From assembly GCA_030247855.1 (NCBI GenBank), contig JAPDRN010000219.1, positions 1-32,151 on the forward strand: a DNA stretch of 32,151 nucleotides, read 5' to 3'. A program made the translations under genes and the position numbers. The notes beneath the pieces are model-generated. The model was given only the letters and a program-made list of their open reading frames with translations. It searched no databases and was not told where the DNA came from. Each line of letters opens with the position of its first letter. The first letter of the stretch is position 1. Of this stretch, positions 9,333 to 19,032 are shown piece after piece. The DNA is from Knufia peltigerae (lineage: Eukaryota > Ascomycota > Eurotiomycetes > Chaetothyriales > Trichomeriaceae).

Positions 9333-10137
9333 TTAACGGCGATATTGAAGTCTTCTTGCATGTGCCGCAGCTTGGTCCGCTATGTTTCGCGTTCGGTTGA
9401 TGACTCGTTGATACTCCGCACGTTGCCTCCGCTCGCGTGCTTGTAGAAGATTTGATGCTTTGAGATTGGCGGCATCTTCCAGATCTTTGGCAAGCTGAGT
9501 TTGTTCTCGGGAGACCAGGTGTGATAAAGCAACAGCGGAGAAAGTGGTCATGGTGTGCAAGCACCATGATTGCTTCGCAATTGCTTTGATCTGGGAAAGA
9601 TGTCAATATAAAATCTACGGTCTAGTCTCGCCCATATTTCTGTCTTGCAGTGGCTGACGGGCTATGTGTCAAAGCATGCTGAACCGTGCTCAACACCCTG
9701 CCAACGCAGGATGAGTATTCGTTCTGTGTGGTTCTGTTGATATTGCTTCGATGAACTGCCGCGTGACGGATTCTGCGTGAGATTTGTAAGTCTATCATGA
9801 ATTGGTCTCTTCGATCTTGCATGATCCTGCAGTTCAACATAGATTGCCTATTGTTCAGACAATGGCGAGAAACATCGTTAATAAGGAGTGTCAGCTCTGC
9901 AGCCTGTGGGCAGATCCATGATCGAGTCGAGAGTATATCTGGGGCCACTGCCTCACAAAATGTGAATAGCGCATGTTCGAGATCATTCTGCCATTGGGCT
10001 AGTAGTAGATGAGTTTTGAGAAAGCTATACGAGTCATGTTAGCTCTCCGAATATGACTGGGTATAGACAAGAACGTACCTGCATCCACCAAAATACTGTG
10101 AGACTACCTGAGCCTCAATCTCTGTTCCGCCCGGCAT
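9333..10137 (-). CDS. Orphan helical protein, three exons
   Basis: Exon 1 10079-10137 (ATG at 10137, MPGGTEIEAQVVSQYFGGC), intron 10025-10078 (donor GTACGT, branch GCTAAC, acceptor TATAG), then a long exon from 10024 (SFLKTHLLLAQWQNDLEHAL). The second intron probably runs 9591-9696 (donor GTGTTG, acceptor TTTCCCAG); a donor at 9684 is an in-frame alternative. The last exon is 9333-9590 (IKAIAKQSWCLHTMTTFSAV, ending ARRLQYRR). The product is about 214-218 aa. The C-terminal third is rich in Ala/Arg/Gln/Glu and looks like one long amphipathic helix; the middle has several His/Arg-rich helical stretches. I recognise no family. The first intron is very clear; the second is less certain. It is convergent with the ubiquitin-like-domain gene. 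Confidence 0.6.
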
Positions 10138-10220
10138 AATGATCACGAGTAGTATTGAAGTCTTGGTGTTTGCGTGATTGATAATCGAATAAGTTCACTT
10201 TCAGGACCTGAGCCTCCTTT

Positions 10221-10544
10221 TTAAGATGTCGAACCGGCGAAGTACTCTAAGATTTCAGCTCTCAACTCAGAAGCCGTGTCCTGTTTGGTGACCGATACAG
10301 CGACCACTTGTGGGTTTTCTCCTTCCCGTGTTATAATTTGTTCGTGTGACTTTTCTGGGAGGCCAAATGGTAGTCCATCGTAGCATGAGAGGTTGTGGGG
10401 TTGAAAGAGGCATTGTGAGCCCTTGATTGAAGAGGTCAGAAGGCCAACCGAAGCAACCGTCCAGGCCAAGACAGATAGACTGATGTAGACGGTGTTGGAG
10501 GCTGTACGTACAGTACATGCCCTCACGCATGCATGAAGAGTCAC
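10221..10544 (-). CDS. Small possible membrane protein, start uncertain
   Basis: An open frame of about 107 residues that begins at a GTG; no in-frame ATG exists in the open region back to the upstream TAG. Residues about 20-40 (VYISLSVLAWTVASVGLL) could be a membrane segment or signal anchor; the C-terminal half is soluble-looking (TREGENPQVVAVSVTKQDTA, ELRAEILEYF). It may be an internal exon of a gene whose start I cannot place, or a chance frame. No family recognised. Confidence 0.25.
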   Translation of the reverse strand: MTLHACVRACTVRTASNTVYISLSVLAWTVASVGLLTSSIKGSQCLFQPHNLSCYDGLPFGLPEKSHEQIITREGENPQVVAVSVTKQDTASELRAEILEYFAGSTS

Positions 10545-10909
10545 GTGGGAGGAGGAAATTGATTTCGGAGAGTCGTTAGCCGCGACCGTCGCAAAACCAC
10601 TAACGCCACTCTAGGCAGGCCACGACATCTTCCTGTGCGTGAACTGTGCCCGCCAAACCTTCCTTTCACGGCGTGTGCCTCGTCGGTCAAAAGGTCAGGT
10701 CGTGACACTCTTGTTTCCAGTTACTTCATAAGATATTGATTGATCATGACTATCCTCGAATACAATCCCTGGGAAATAGAGGCTAATATTTCAGCGTTGA
10801 TTCCGCTGCCGTCAAGACATATATCACTCTTTAACCGTGTCACCGGGCCACCTCGCGCCTCAGGCCAACCAGTCATCATCTGTTTCACTGGAGCAGGCGC
10901 TCCGATAGC

Positions 10910-11002
10910 AGTCTCCATCACTTGTACCTCGAGCTCCTCGGCCTGCTTCCATTGGCTTTGATTTCGGTACGTCGATGCCAGGTTGTCGAGTCGCTCGGGT
11001 AT
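10910..11002 (-). pseudogene. Relic of one TPR unit from an NB-ARC/TPR-type protein
   Basis: On the minus strand this segment reads IPERLDNLASTYRNQSQWKQ and AEELEVQVMET. That is close to the consensus of kinesin-light-chain-type TPR units in fungal NB-ARC/TPR and related STAND proteins (NLASTYRNQGRWKEAEELEVQVMET pattern). Only one unit remains: the flanking sequence does not continue the repeat, there is no ATG, and no nucleotide-binding domain is present. The surrounding open frame (10721-11056) otherwise has no TPR character. I read it as the remnant of a deleted repeat gene. Confidence 0.6.
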
Positions 11003-11626
11003 ACTGCCTTGTATTTTCTTCATGATCCCTTCCTTGGCAAAGCCCGAAAGCCTCAAACCGGCAGGAAAAGTTCACGCTTGTTTTCGACCGAAAAAAGACG
11101 ATCAAGGTAGCCTAATTATGCCATGGTCTGCTGCGGAGTTTACCACGTATATGAACTATATTCGTGGATCGGATGATCAGGGCCAGCCCGATTACAAGTA
11201 TCTCTGGAATTTATTCAGCCGCCTTTTTCGCCGCAAAGGTTTCAAGTATGACAATGTTGACGTCACAGCCTGTCCTTGGCCTAGGTGATCAAGCGCCATC
11301 AGCAAGTCGCACGTGACAGTGAACCTAACCCACTTAGGAGGTATGTTTCGGGGTTGTCGGGCAGTGAGCGCTCCGAGCGTAATGAAGAACATCATAGCTT
11401 CGGGGTTAATCGGCTTGCCAGCCACTTATTTCCGATGGCTGAGTTTACATGAATGCCGCAAGTCCAACTATTTTGACGATGAGTTAGCCTTGAATGCTGC
11501 GTCGAATATAATATGCCAGACTTCGGTACCGAAAGCACGGGTCAAGAAGTTGTTGACGCATACCCAGAGAATGTCAGAGACCGTATCAGTATGCCGGACC
11601 TTCTCCTATCATTTTAGACATGGAGA
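11003..11626. other. Intergenic region upstream of the SDR gene, with repeat B
   Basis: Contains repeat B copy 2 at 11268-11332. The plus-strand open frame 11313-11639 starts at GTG, has no recognisable domain and ends inside the SDR start region, so I leave it uncalled. Otherwise nothing is recognised; it probably contains the SDR promoter. Confidence 0.5.
11268..11332 (+). repeat. Dispersed repeat B, copy 2
   Basis: Same orientation as 3641-3702. It keeps GCCTGTC, TTGGCCTAG, AAGCGCC, GCAAGTCGCA and GTGACA. About six transitions, four transversions and one indel separate the copies. It lies about 300 bp upstream of the SDR gene. Confidence 0.75.
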
Positions 11627-12538
11627 ATGTCCTTTCTGACTTCTCAAGTCGTCATCACAGGTGCAACAGGCCATAGCATCGGTAGCGCAGCTACTCTTGC
11701 TTTCGCCTCTGCAGCCCCCCGCCAGTTGATTCTAGTTAATCGGAACCTGGAAAAATCGAAACGGCTGATCAGTTTAATCCACGAGAAAGCCCCTTCGGTA
11801 TCCGCCATCTTCATCAAATGTGATCTATCTAGTCTGGAGTCAGTAAAGCAGGCCGCTCTGGAGATATCTCGTTCTGTCCCACACGTCGATATCCTGATTA
11901 ACAATGCAGCAACTGTACCAGGGCCATACTCACAGACAGAAGATGGTATCGAAAGTCAATTTGCAGTTGACTACGTTGCGCATTTCCTGCTGACAAACCT
12001 CTTGATGCCAAAACTTCTTGCGGCGGGACCTGGGACGCGGGTCGTTAATGTTGCTTCTTCTGCTGTTCGTCACCGGACTCATGCCAAATTCGACGACTAT
12101 AATTTCTCAGATGGAGACACATACACGGCATTCGACGGGTACATACAAGCAAAATTAGCCCTTGTTCTCTTCTCTATTGCTCTAGCAAAGAGAATGGAGA
12201 CACACAACATGCAAGCTTACTCGCTGCATCCCGGGTCCATCTCAAGTGAAATGCGAGCGAGCGTTTCGCTTGACGACTGGCAGGCGTCGGAGAAAAGGAG
12301 AACAGAGGCTGGCACCAAAACGGAGGGCACAAGGAAGAAAACTGTAGAGGAAGGATGTGCGACCATGTTGGTCGCAGCCCTGGATCCGCGCATAGCACAT
12401 CAGAGCGGGGCGTATCTGAAAGATGGAGCAGTCGCTACCGAGTTCATTCCGGTGGTTGATGGAAACTCTGAGGAGAACTCGGAAACCCTCTGGAAAATTA
12501 CTGAACGGTTGCTAAGGAGCGACTTTACTTGGCCATGA
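11627..12538 (+). CDS. Short-chain dehydrogenase/reductase (WWOX/retinol-dehydrogenase-like)
   Basis: A single exon of 303 aa, normal for classical SDRs. The start at 11627 places the cofactor loop at residues 11-19 (TGATGHSIG, a variant of TGxxxGxG). Then follow CDLSS (65-69, adenine contact), INNA (91-94), NVASS with the catalytic Ser at 144/145, and Y172-IQA-K176, the YxxxK catalytic pair. LHPGSI (200-205) is typical of the C-terminal cofactor region. The family reduces or oxidises carbonyl/alcohol groups with NAD(P)H; the substrate is unknown. In the motif usually written NHLGHF the expected Asn is Asp115 here (DYVAHF), a change in the fourth member of the catalytic tetrad. No neighbouring pathway enzyme is intact. 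Confidence 0.9.
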   Translation: MSFLTSQVVITGATGHSIGSAATLAFASAAPRQLILVNRNLEKSKRLISLIHEKAPSVSAIFIKCDLSSLESVKQAALEISRSVPHVDILINNAATVPGPYSQTEDGIESQFAVDYVAHFLLTNLLMPKLLAAGPGTRVVNVASSAVRHRTHAKFDDYNFSDGDTYTAFDGYIQAKLALVLFSIALAKRMETHNMQAYSLHPGSISSEMRASVSLDDWQASEKRRTEAGTKTEGTRKKTVEEGCATMLVAALDPRIAHQSGAYLKDGAVATEFIPVVDGNSEENSETLWKITERLLRSDFTWP

Positions 12539-13020
12539 GGAATGTGGGCGTTTCTATTTCGTCACATACCAAGAATGACAATTGCTTCTCGGTAACTCGT
12601 TTCAATGTCAAGCTTTGAAATTTGTAACTTTATAATGGAAGTCCTCTTTTACATACTACGTGTTACTTGCTTCAACATATTCACTTTATTCGTATTCGCA
12701 TAGGTGAATATGAATATGGGTCATGATTGATTGATTGATTGATTGATTCATAGTCTGTCCCAACCGCCCTAGGGCAGTTATGCAGCGTCCAGCTATAAAT
12801 ACAAGTGTTCCCACCATCTCGCTTCCATGAAAACAAGCCGTCCCTGCCCAGAACAGCTTCCTGCTTTGGCTCCAGCGCAGTAACCCTATATCTATAGTTC
12901 TAATAATCGTCCTGTATCTGTGCACTTGTTAGACCTTTCCAGTAGAAACCCTGAAGTGAAAACAAGTGTGATGATATTGGGAACTACCTATGAGGGTACG
13001 GAAGTTACTTATAGCCTTAG
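12539..13020. other. Intergenic region with (ATTG)n repeat
   Basis: The span contains six GATT/ATTG units at 12725-12748. No N-terminal hydrolase exon (a G-x-S-x-G nucleophile elbow) is found here, which matters for the truncated gene that follows. Confidence 0.6.
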
Positions 13021-13488
13021 CCTGGGCCACCACCGTTTCGTCCTGCACATGACCCTGACGGGCCGCCGCCAACGACCATAGTCTTGCCTGCGGAGGTTAA
13101 GGATATCGTCATGCTCCAGAAGGGCTGCGCTGACCCAGAGATCTACAAGTACACCCACCAGTTGAACCACCCTCTACCGGTGGCGGAAATGCGCTCAGCC
13201 ACGGAGGTTTGGCTTCCCCGATGGAGAGACTTAGCGGCGTCTGTGGTCGTTCCAGTGATGATTGGATTTGCAGGTGACGATCTAATGTGGAAAAGCACCG
13301 AGGAGCATCTACAGGAATTCTCAGGTGCCTTTCTGCGGAGCGAACGAGTGGATGGCTGCATCATCACAGGGGCGCCACACAACATGGAAATGAGCTATTG
13401 GGCCACGGGATGGTATGCTCGATGCTTTGGGTTCGCGCTGGAGTGTGCAGCTAGGTTCGAGCAGAAGAAATGTTTATCTCAGGTTTGA
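13021..13488 (+). pseudogene. 5'-truncated alpha/beta-hydrolase (C-terminal half only)
   Basis: The frame is open from just after TAG at 13018-13020 (preceded by a possible acceptor, CCTTAG) to TGA at 13486-13488, about 155 residues. It reads PAHDPDGPPPTTIVLPAE, then VPVMIGFAGDDLMWKSTEEH and ITGAPHNMEMS, WYARCFGFALECAARFE. This matches the C-terminal half of fungal alpha/beta-hydrolases: GDD carries the catalytic acid and APHN the catalytic His. The nucleophile Ser and the N-terminal half are absent, and the upstream 480 bp encode nothing similar. Without a distant upstream exon this is a gene remnant. The region remaining is open with no internal stop, so the truncation may be recent. Confidence 0.65.
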
Positions 13489-14965
13489 GGGAGAGACTCT
13501 CCTCACGGGCATCAGAGAGCTAGAGGTCGCCTCATGTTGGAAGCCAGCCAGGTGCTAGAGCAGACCAGAGCACAAGATCGACTCGTAGAGCTTGAAGCGG
13601 CCTGAGGACAGAATTTCTTCCCCGGACATTCCCAGCCAGATAGTCTGTACGTATGTATCCCCGGATATCACTCCCAAGGTTTATTCTCGGACCGGAAGTG
13701 GGCATATCAATCTAGTGCACTGTCCCTGCCGGCGGGGTCTCCAGGCTCTGACTCATCAACGAGCTTGGCATCGGGGGGGTTGGAAGCGCCCGGAATCTCA
13801 TCAAACCTCCGAGGTTTGCTTCCTTAGGCTCTCGGACGGGGCATAGGCCTACAAACAACCGGAGAACTGGCACCAAATGCTGCTTGTCTACGGTAAAAGC
13901 TGGGTAACGTAGGTGAAACCAGAAACTTTCGAGTGGAAAGACTGTGAACGATCCGAATATCTATTTTGTATCTGTATATCGTCTCAGGCCTTTCCCGGCC
14001 CTCCTCGTCTTCTGTGTGACAATTCACTCGTCTGCGCCGGTGTATAGTTGGGCCGTGAACGGACTTTGTCCGGAGCATTCGTCCATTCCGCGTTCTGCTT
14101 GGATGGGTCGCTGTCGCTGGGGGCCCTGCCGAGCGCCTGGCTGGCCCCAGTGCGATAGCCACTGGTTGAGAGTGCGCTGCATGAAGTGCAGATGTACTGT
14201 ATGGGAAGTACGTGTAGTGTGCGAGGCTTGCTCGTAGATCCTCCTCCGGTCAATGCTCGCTTTCGACCATCGAGACACAATCAGCGACCGGACGCGTCGC
14301 AAGCGCGTCCTTGGCGTGGATGGCGTGCCGCGGTGTCGGCAAGCTGTGGAAGCGGCAGTGTGTGATGCGTCTGGATGGTATTTTCTGAGCTATGGGTGGT
14401 GTTGGTAGTGATCGCATGATTCGGTATGGTGACTTCCTGAAGTGTGTCCTCCGTGTGATGGACCATCTCTTCCCCGTCAACTCCGCCCCTTCACCGTGTA
14501 CTGGGTAAGAAGTACAGGAGGGTCGAGGACAAGGCAAATGGTGGCAAGTCGTCGGCAAGTCCTGTTTGCATTCTTCCCTAAGTTGACCTCTGAGAGACTT
14601 CCCACCTGGCATCATGGCACCTACTACTTCAGAGTCCACGACAAATGGACAGTTCCAACGAGGTGATCTGCCGATAAGCTTCTGCGAAAAGGGTTTCAGC
14701 GACGACCGTGGCGATCGCCACGAGAGCTACTCCGCATGTGGCTTAGACGATTTTTGGCTGTACGAGCGGGCCAACTGGGAAATGCTAAAGCCGTCGGGTG
14801 ACGCGTCATAGATGAAATTACAACCTGATCTCAAGCTCTCGCAGACGCTGACTCCACCGAGCACGTGCACTTCCCAACCTGACAAAGTAATAATGTCGCT
14901 GATGCCGGTCTTGCCTATAGGTTGTACATCATCCATGACGAACCCTGCAAAGAGTAGCATGTATC
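13489..14965. other. Intergenic, only weak small ORFs
   Basis: About 1.5 kb with no confident gene. Part of it (about 14000-14300) is relatively GC-rich and carries overlapping ORFs on both strands without recognisable domains. The best small candidate is given separately at 14614-14811. It probably includes the promoter of the Zn2Cys6 gene at 14966. Confidence 0.5.
14614..14811 (+). CDS. Small hypothetical ORF, 65 aa
   Basis: ATG in a favourable context (ATCATGGCA) begins MAPTTSESTTNGQFQRGDLP and ends WEMLKPSGDAS. It is hydrophilic and acidic, with two Cys and no signal peptide or membrane segment. No family is recognised and no splice signals extend it convincingly. It lies about 150 bp upstream of the Zn2Cys6 gene and could be an upstream-region chance ORF. 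Confidence 0.2.
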   Translation: MAPTTSESTTNGQFQRGDLPISFCEKGFSDDRGDRHESYSACGLDDFWLYERANWEMLKPSGDAS

Positions 14966-16586
14966 ATGAGCTGCATTCTGAAGAAGGATACGTGGAGAAC
15001 ACGACCAAGGGCGTTTAAGCCGAAAGTTAGGACCGGTTGTAAAACTTGCAAGTACGAGACTGAAACGGCTCCGTAAACAGAACGCAAAGCCAACGAACAA
15101 TGCTGACGAACGATCCAGAATTCGTCGGATCAAATGTGACGAACACAAGCCTGCCTGTGTGAAATGTCGTTCCACGGGACGCCAGTGCGACGGTTATGAC
15201 GAAAACACAGGGAGGCCCTCAATTATACAGCCACAGGACCGTTGCCATCTCCAAGGGCTGTCTCCCCAAGGCAACCTTTATCCTATGAGGGCACCTCCCC
15301 AGCACTGGGATCGAAGCGCTCTCCAGTTCTTCCAAATTCGTACCATTGCCAACCTGTCTGGCTACTTTAGGTCAGAGTTATGGGAACGCTATGTCCTTCA
15401 ACTCTCCGTACTCGAGCCGAGTGTCTTTCACGCCACGGTTGCACTGGGCAGTTTGCATCGGTGGTATGTGTACGGAAAGCCTCCCAATCCAGACCCTTCG
15501 GCATTTCACCATTATAACAAAGCCATTCATCACCTCTTGCGTCCGATGAACGCGTTGGCAAAGTCCGTTGTCCTGGTTGTATGTTATGTGCTTAGCGCTT
15601 TTGAAGCACTGTGTGGAGACTACAATGCATCTTTTCAGCACGTCTGTAGCGGCATCAGACTACTCCGCGAGCCGAATACCATCGGCTATCGAAATTACCT
15701 CCCAAGGACCACAAGAACCCAGCATTCCCACCACGATGATGAAATTGAAGAAATCCTCCTTATTCATTTCTCACGTCTTGATCTTCAAGCCTCAAGCTTT
15801 CATCCCGCATGGACTATCTCAATGACGGAGCCTGACCCCATTTCTCGTATCCACTCGGAGGTTCCTATATCAAGCCTTGAGGAAGCAAGAGAACGTCTTA
15901 CTGCGCTGCTTTTGCAAGTGATGGATTACAAGAGAGGCAGAGAGAAAGACGCGAATCATCAAGCCGCAGATAGTGATATCTGGCGAATTAGAATTGGGCA
16001 GAGTCTCTCCCAGTGGTGGGACGCAATGGAGGCATGGTTGTTACAGGAGCACAATTCCTTAAGCTCAAAAGAGCACAATGGAATTACGTGCCTCCGAATC
16101 CTTTATCTGACTGGATACATCCTTCTGACCGTGCCTCGAGGGGCGGAAGAAATCCTGTATGACAACCTCCGTGACGAGTTCTCGAAGATTGTCGAATATG
16201 CTTCTGTTCTAGCACTAGCGCCAGAAGACGACAGTGAGCACAGCTGTTCGCATGAACTCGGCATCTTACCTGGTCTATATCTGACTGGAACCAAATGCCG
16301 TGATCCTACCCTCCGACGTCGGGCATTGGCACTTCTGACATCTTGCCGAAGGAGGGAGGGCGTTTGGGACAGTGAGTCGGCCGCGAAGGTTGTATCTAGG
16401 ATCATTTCCATCGAAGAGAAAAGCGGCAAGGTACATAGCTGTAGAGATGTTGTTGAGGGGAGCCGAGTGAGGGACACCTGGCTCCTGAAACCATCCAACA
16501 TGGGCAGACATGCTCCTCTTGTGCTCACCCGCAGATCACGGCCAGACGCTGCATTGGAGATTATTGAGGAGCAAATTCAATGGTAA
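14966..16586 (+). CDS. Zn2Cys6 fungal transcription factor (DUF3468-like C-terminus)
   Basis: Two exons, 517 aa: 14966-15051, intron 15052-15118 (donor GTACGA, branch GCTGAC, acceptor TCCAG), 15119-16586. The intron splits the zinc cluster after Lys29, which the longest ORF alone would miss. Ligands C25-x2-C28-x6-C35-x6-C42-x2-C45-x6-C52 form a standard binuclear cluster (VRTGCKTCKIRRIKCDEHKP) that binds CGG-type DNA half sites in this family. The remainder, with LHRWYVYGK, SAFEALCGDYNASFQHVCSG and LLIHFSRLDLQ, is typical of the fungal-specific domain of DUF3468/PF11951-type regulators. The start at 14966 is the ATG that opens the frame into the basic residues before the cluster. Targets unknown. 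It is convergent with the aspartic protease gene; the 3' ends are about 400 bp apart. Confidence 0.9.
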
Positions 16587-16992
16587 TCTTGGAGTCTTGT
16601 CCAACAACCTCAGATAGGCCCTATAATAATAACGCCTCTCCCTTACTCTTCCCGTTCCACTTGAAGCTTCAGAACTGAAGTACTCTTCCAGCTTCACATT
16701 TCTTGCCGACGGTCACTAACTAGAAGTCTAGACGCTCAAATGCAGCACTTAAAAAACCTGCCTTTTGGCCGCGTAGCTGGAGGGTTATCGGTGGAGTCTC
16801 CTAGCACAAGAGGTAACCTTGGAAATTGCCCTTGTCAGCTGTAAAGTTCTTATACCAACACATCTGTAGTCAATCGTGATCTGGTAAAACCGTCTTGCAA
16901 TCAATACATTTATTTACAGATCGCAAGAACAGCTCACTCCGGCAGCTACAAAGCCACACCAAACATTCGGCCGAAAACACCTTCGGGTAGCA
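16587..16992. other. Convergent 3' intergenic region
   Basis: The region holds the 3' flanks of the Zn2Cys6 gene (plus) and the aspartic protease gene (minus). No ORF or repeat of note is recognised. Confidence 0.6.
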
Positions 16993-18420
16993 TTATACTG
17001 AGCCAGTAATCGTAAAAGCAAACACCATTGCCACCATCAGCATTAAACCTTTCGTGGTCCACGCGAGCAGATGTCCGGGAGCAGAAGAAGTGGACGGAGT
17101 AGTTTTCGTTGGTGACGACGAGTTCCCACCTGAAGAGCCAGTGCCATTAGTCCGTGCTGCGAACCTCATCTCCGTCTTTCCAAAGTCAAACACCGCAATG
17201 ACATTTTTCAAAAAAGACGCACCAACAATACCGCCGTGCAGCTGAACGCCTTCGTAAGACACGCCGGCGAACGAGATCAAGGAGGAGACGCAGCTGCCGC
17301 CACCCATGTCGAGGATCAGATCCCGTCCATCGTGGAAGAATGTCTGGTTTCCAATGCTGAACCCGAGGGTCGGAGCGGTCGCGTTGCAGGCAACTTTATA
17401 TGTTGGTGGGTAGCTTGTTGGGTCCAGCACGGCCGGAGGTGAAAAGTGACTGTTGACCAGGTCGGCAAGGTTGTTGGGAAGGAAGTTAAACCAGTTACCT
17501 GAGTCGACCACGGCCAAGAACTGAGTCGAGTTTGTGGTGAGGGTGTGGGAACGGTCAGCCCTGGGACCGTACACAACACTGTCAACGTTGACAGACCACC
17601 ATGAGGGCTGGGCTTTGTTGTTTGTGATGTTGACGGGAAGAGGAGTATTTTGGACGGGGGCAACGGAGAAGTTCACGGAGTGTGGCACTGGAGGAAGGCT
17701 GCCGAAGGTGAGATAACCGCCTGGCCCAGAAACATCACCCTGTGGTATCCTTTCCAAAGCCAAACTGAAGTAAGGCTCGCACTGTCCATCTTCATATAGG
17801 CTGTTAAAGAATGGGCTGTATATCACTCGGTCATAATCGTAAGTGTCGTTGGACTGATTCAGAACGGATCCAGGGTGTGCAGAAGTCCAGACGGGATATG
17901 CCAATCCGAAAATACCGCTGACAGTTCCATCAAGAGCATTAGATGACACGTTAGCAACGCCAATGGTCTGGCCTTTCACTGTGGCGCCACCAATGGTCAC
18001 GTCTTCTTTCCCGAGAATTCCGCTCTGACGCCCGTTACCCATTATCTCTCCATAAAATTCGTCCGGGACCTCTTGGAATGTCGAATCTGGGTGATACGTT
18101 TCCGGACCCAGACCACAATTCTCTCGGGGTAGGATGGCATTACTGGTGTCGTTGACACATATCCAGTCGTCCTGCACAACCCAAAGGTCTGAGCTGCCAG
18201 TATCCACTAACAAGGGGAATGTTTGATCTCCGCCCAACGTCACGTTGACGGCGAAGGTCGTGCCGTAGGCATTGGCCTGGAGCTTAGCAGTGAAACTCTG
18301 CAGTGTGCTGTCGGTTGAATGCTTCGTGGCGTGCAACTCGGCCACTGTAGGAATGATCGAGGCAGCGCTAAAACGTGATAAGATGATGGGAAGGGATAAT
18401 ATGAGCAAATGGGAACGCAT
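16993..18420 (-). CDS. Secreted pepsin-like aspartic protease (A1), probable GPI anchor
   Basis: An intronless ORF of 475 aa. Residues 1-20 are a signal peptide (MRSHLLILSLPIILSRFSAA). Catalytic motif 1 is D73-T-G-S-S (LLVDTGSSDLWVV); motif 2 is D306-S-G (AVVDSGNWFNFLP), where the usual Thr after Gly is Asn, a variant I recall in this fungal subgroup. A flap-like FYGE lies at 122-125. There are many N-x-S/T sites. After the enzyme domain comes a Ser/Thr/Gly-rich linker (about 423-450) and a hydrophobic tail (about 456-473), the usual layout of yapsin-like GPI-anchored proteases. It would act at the cell surface or outside the cell at acidic pH. The start at 18420 is the only one giving a signal peptide. 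Confidence 0.92.
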   Translation of the reverse strand: MRSHLLILSLPIILSRFSAASIIPTVAELHATKHSTDSTLQSFTAKLQANAYGTTFAVNVTLGGDQTFPLLVDTGSSDLWVVQDDWICVNDTSNAILPRENCGLGPETYHPDSTFQEVPDEFYGEIMGNGRQSGILGKEDVTIGGATVKGQTIGVANVSSNALDGTVSGIFGLAYPVWTSAHPGSVLNQSNDTYDYDRVIYSPFFNSLYEDGQCEPYFSLALERIPQGDVSGPGGYLTFGSLPPVPHSVNFSVAPVQNTPLPVNITNNKAQPSWWSVNVDSVVYGPRADRSHTLTTNSTQFLAVVDSGNWFNFLPNNLADLVNSHFSPPAVLDPTSYPPTYKVACNATAPTLGFSIGNQTFFHDGRDLILDMGGGSCVSSLISFAGVSYEGVQLHGGIVGASFLKNVIAVFDFGKTEMRFAARTNGTGSSGGNSSSPTKTTPSTSSAPGHLLAWTTKGLMLMVAMVFAFTITGSV

Positions 18421-19032
18421 ATTGGTAGACGTAACAGCTGATTTTCTCCGAACAAAGAGGACCGAGATGTGGTGCTCAAGATAGACCGGTCTTAAATAGT
18501 GCCATACCTTCTAGACAAAATCTGCTTCCAGGTGTGCGGCTTAGTTTATGTAGGTAATTTACCTTGGCCCGCCTTAACGGGTGGGGCCCACCCCTCAATC
18601 ACAGGTATTCACTACGCTTCTCCATAATGAGACCATCTACTTCGTGATTCGTTGCTTCGTTAAGCATACGAGGATCCGCAATCTCAGCCTCACTTCTCAA
18701 TGCTGATCGCTGGCTGCTGAAAGGTTTCAGGCTTTCTATCAATAGCGTACGACAATATTTGTGCAGTCGCCTACGAAACACCCGTACGAAACAATTGTGA
18801 CTTTTATGGACAAACGCAGCCCGAGTTATCACATCATCAATACTGCGCCACTTCTCAAGCCGACTTTAAGTAAGGGTTCGCCGATAGACTCCTCTACGTT
18901 CTGGTAACCCACCATATTATGGCCGCAGTCACTCCCCTGGGACCTGCCGACACGGGATTCGTAGCACTTTGAAAGCTTCGCAGCTTCACATCTGTCGACG
19001 GCTGCGCGTAATTGGGTGACAACGAACAACAT
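18421..19032. other. Upstream region of the protease gene, no supported gene
   Basis: Short ORFs without domain content. It presumably contains the protease promoter reading to the left. Confidence 0.5.

Noticed and set aside
11313..11639. 108-aa plus-strand ORF before the SDR gene
   Set aside because: Starts at GTG inside repeat B, has no recognisable domain and runs into the SDR start in another frame.
16103..16528. 141-aa minus-strand ORF
   Set aside because: Antisense shadow of the Zn2Cys6 gene at 14966, which has recognisable family sequence in the plus frame.
7188..16576. Shared 15-mer ATTGAGGAGCAAATT near 7190 and 16562
   Set aside because: No similarity beyond the 15 bases; about what chance gives for this window size.
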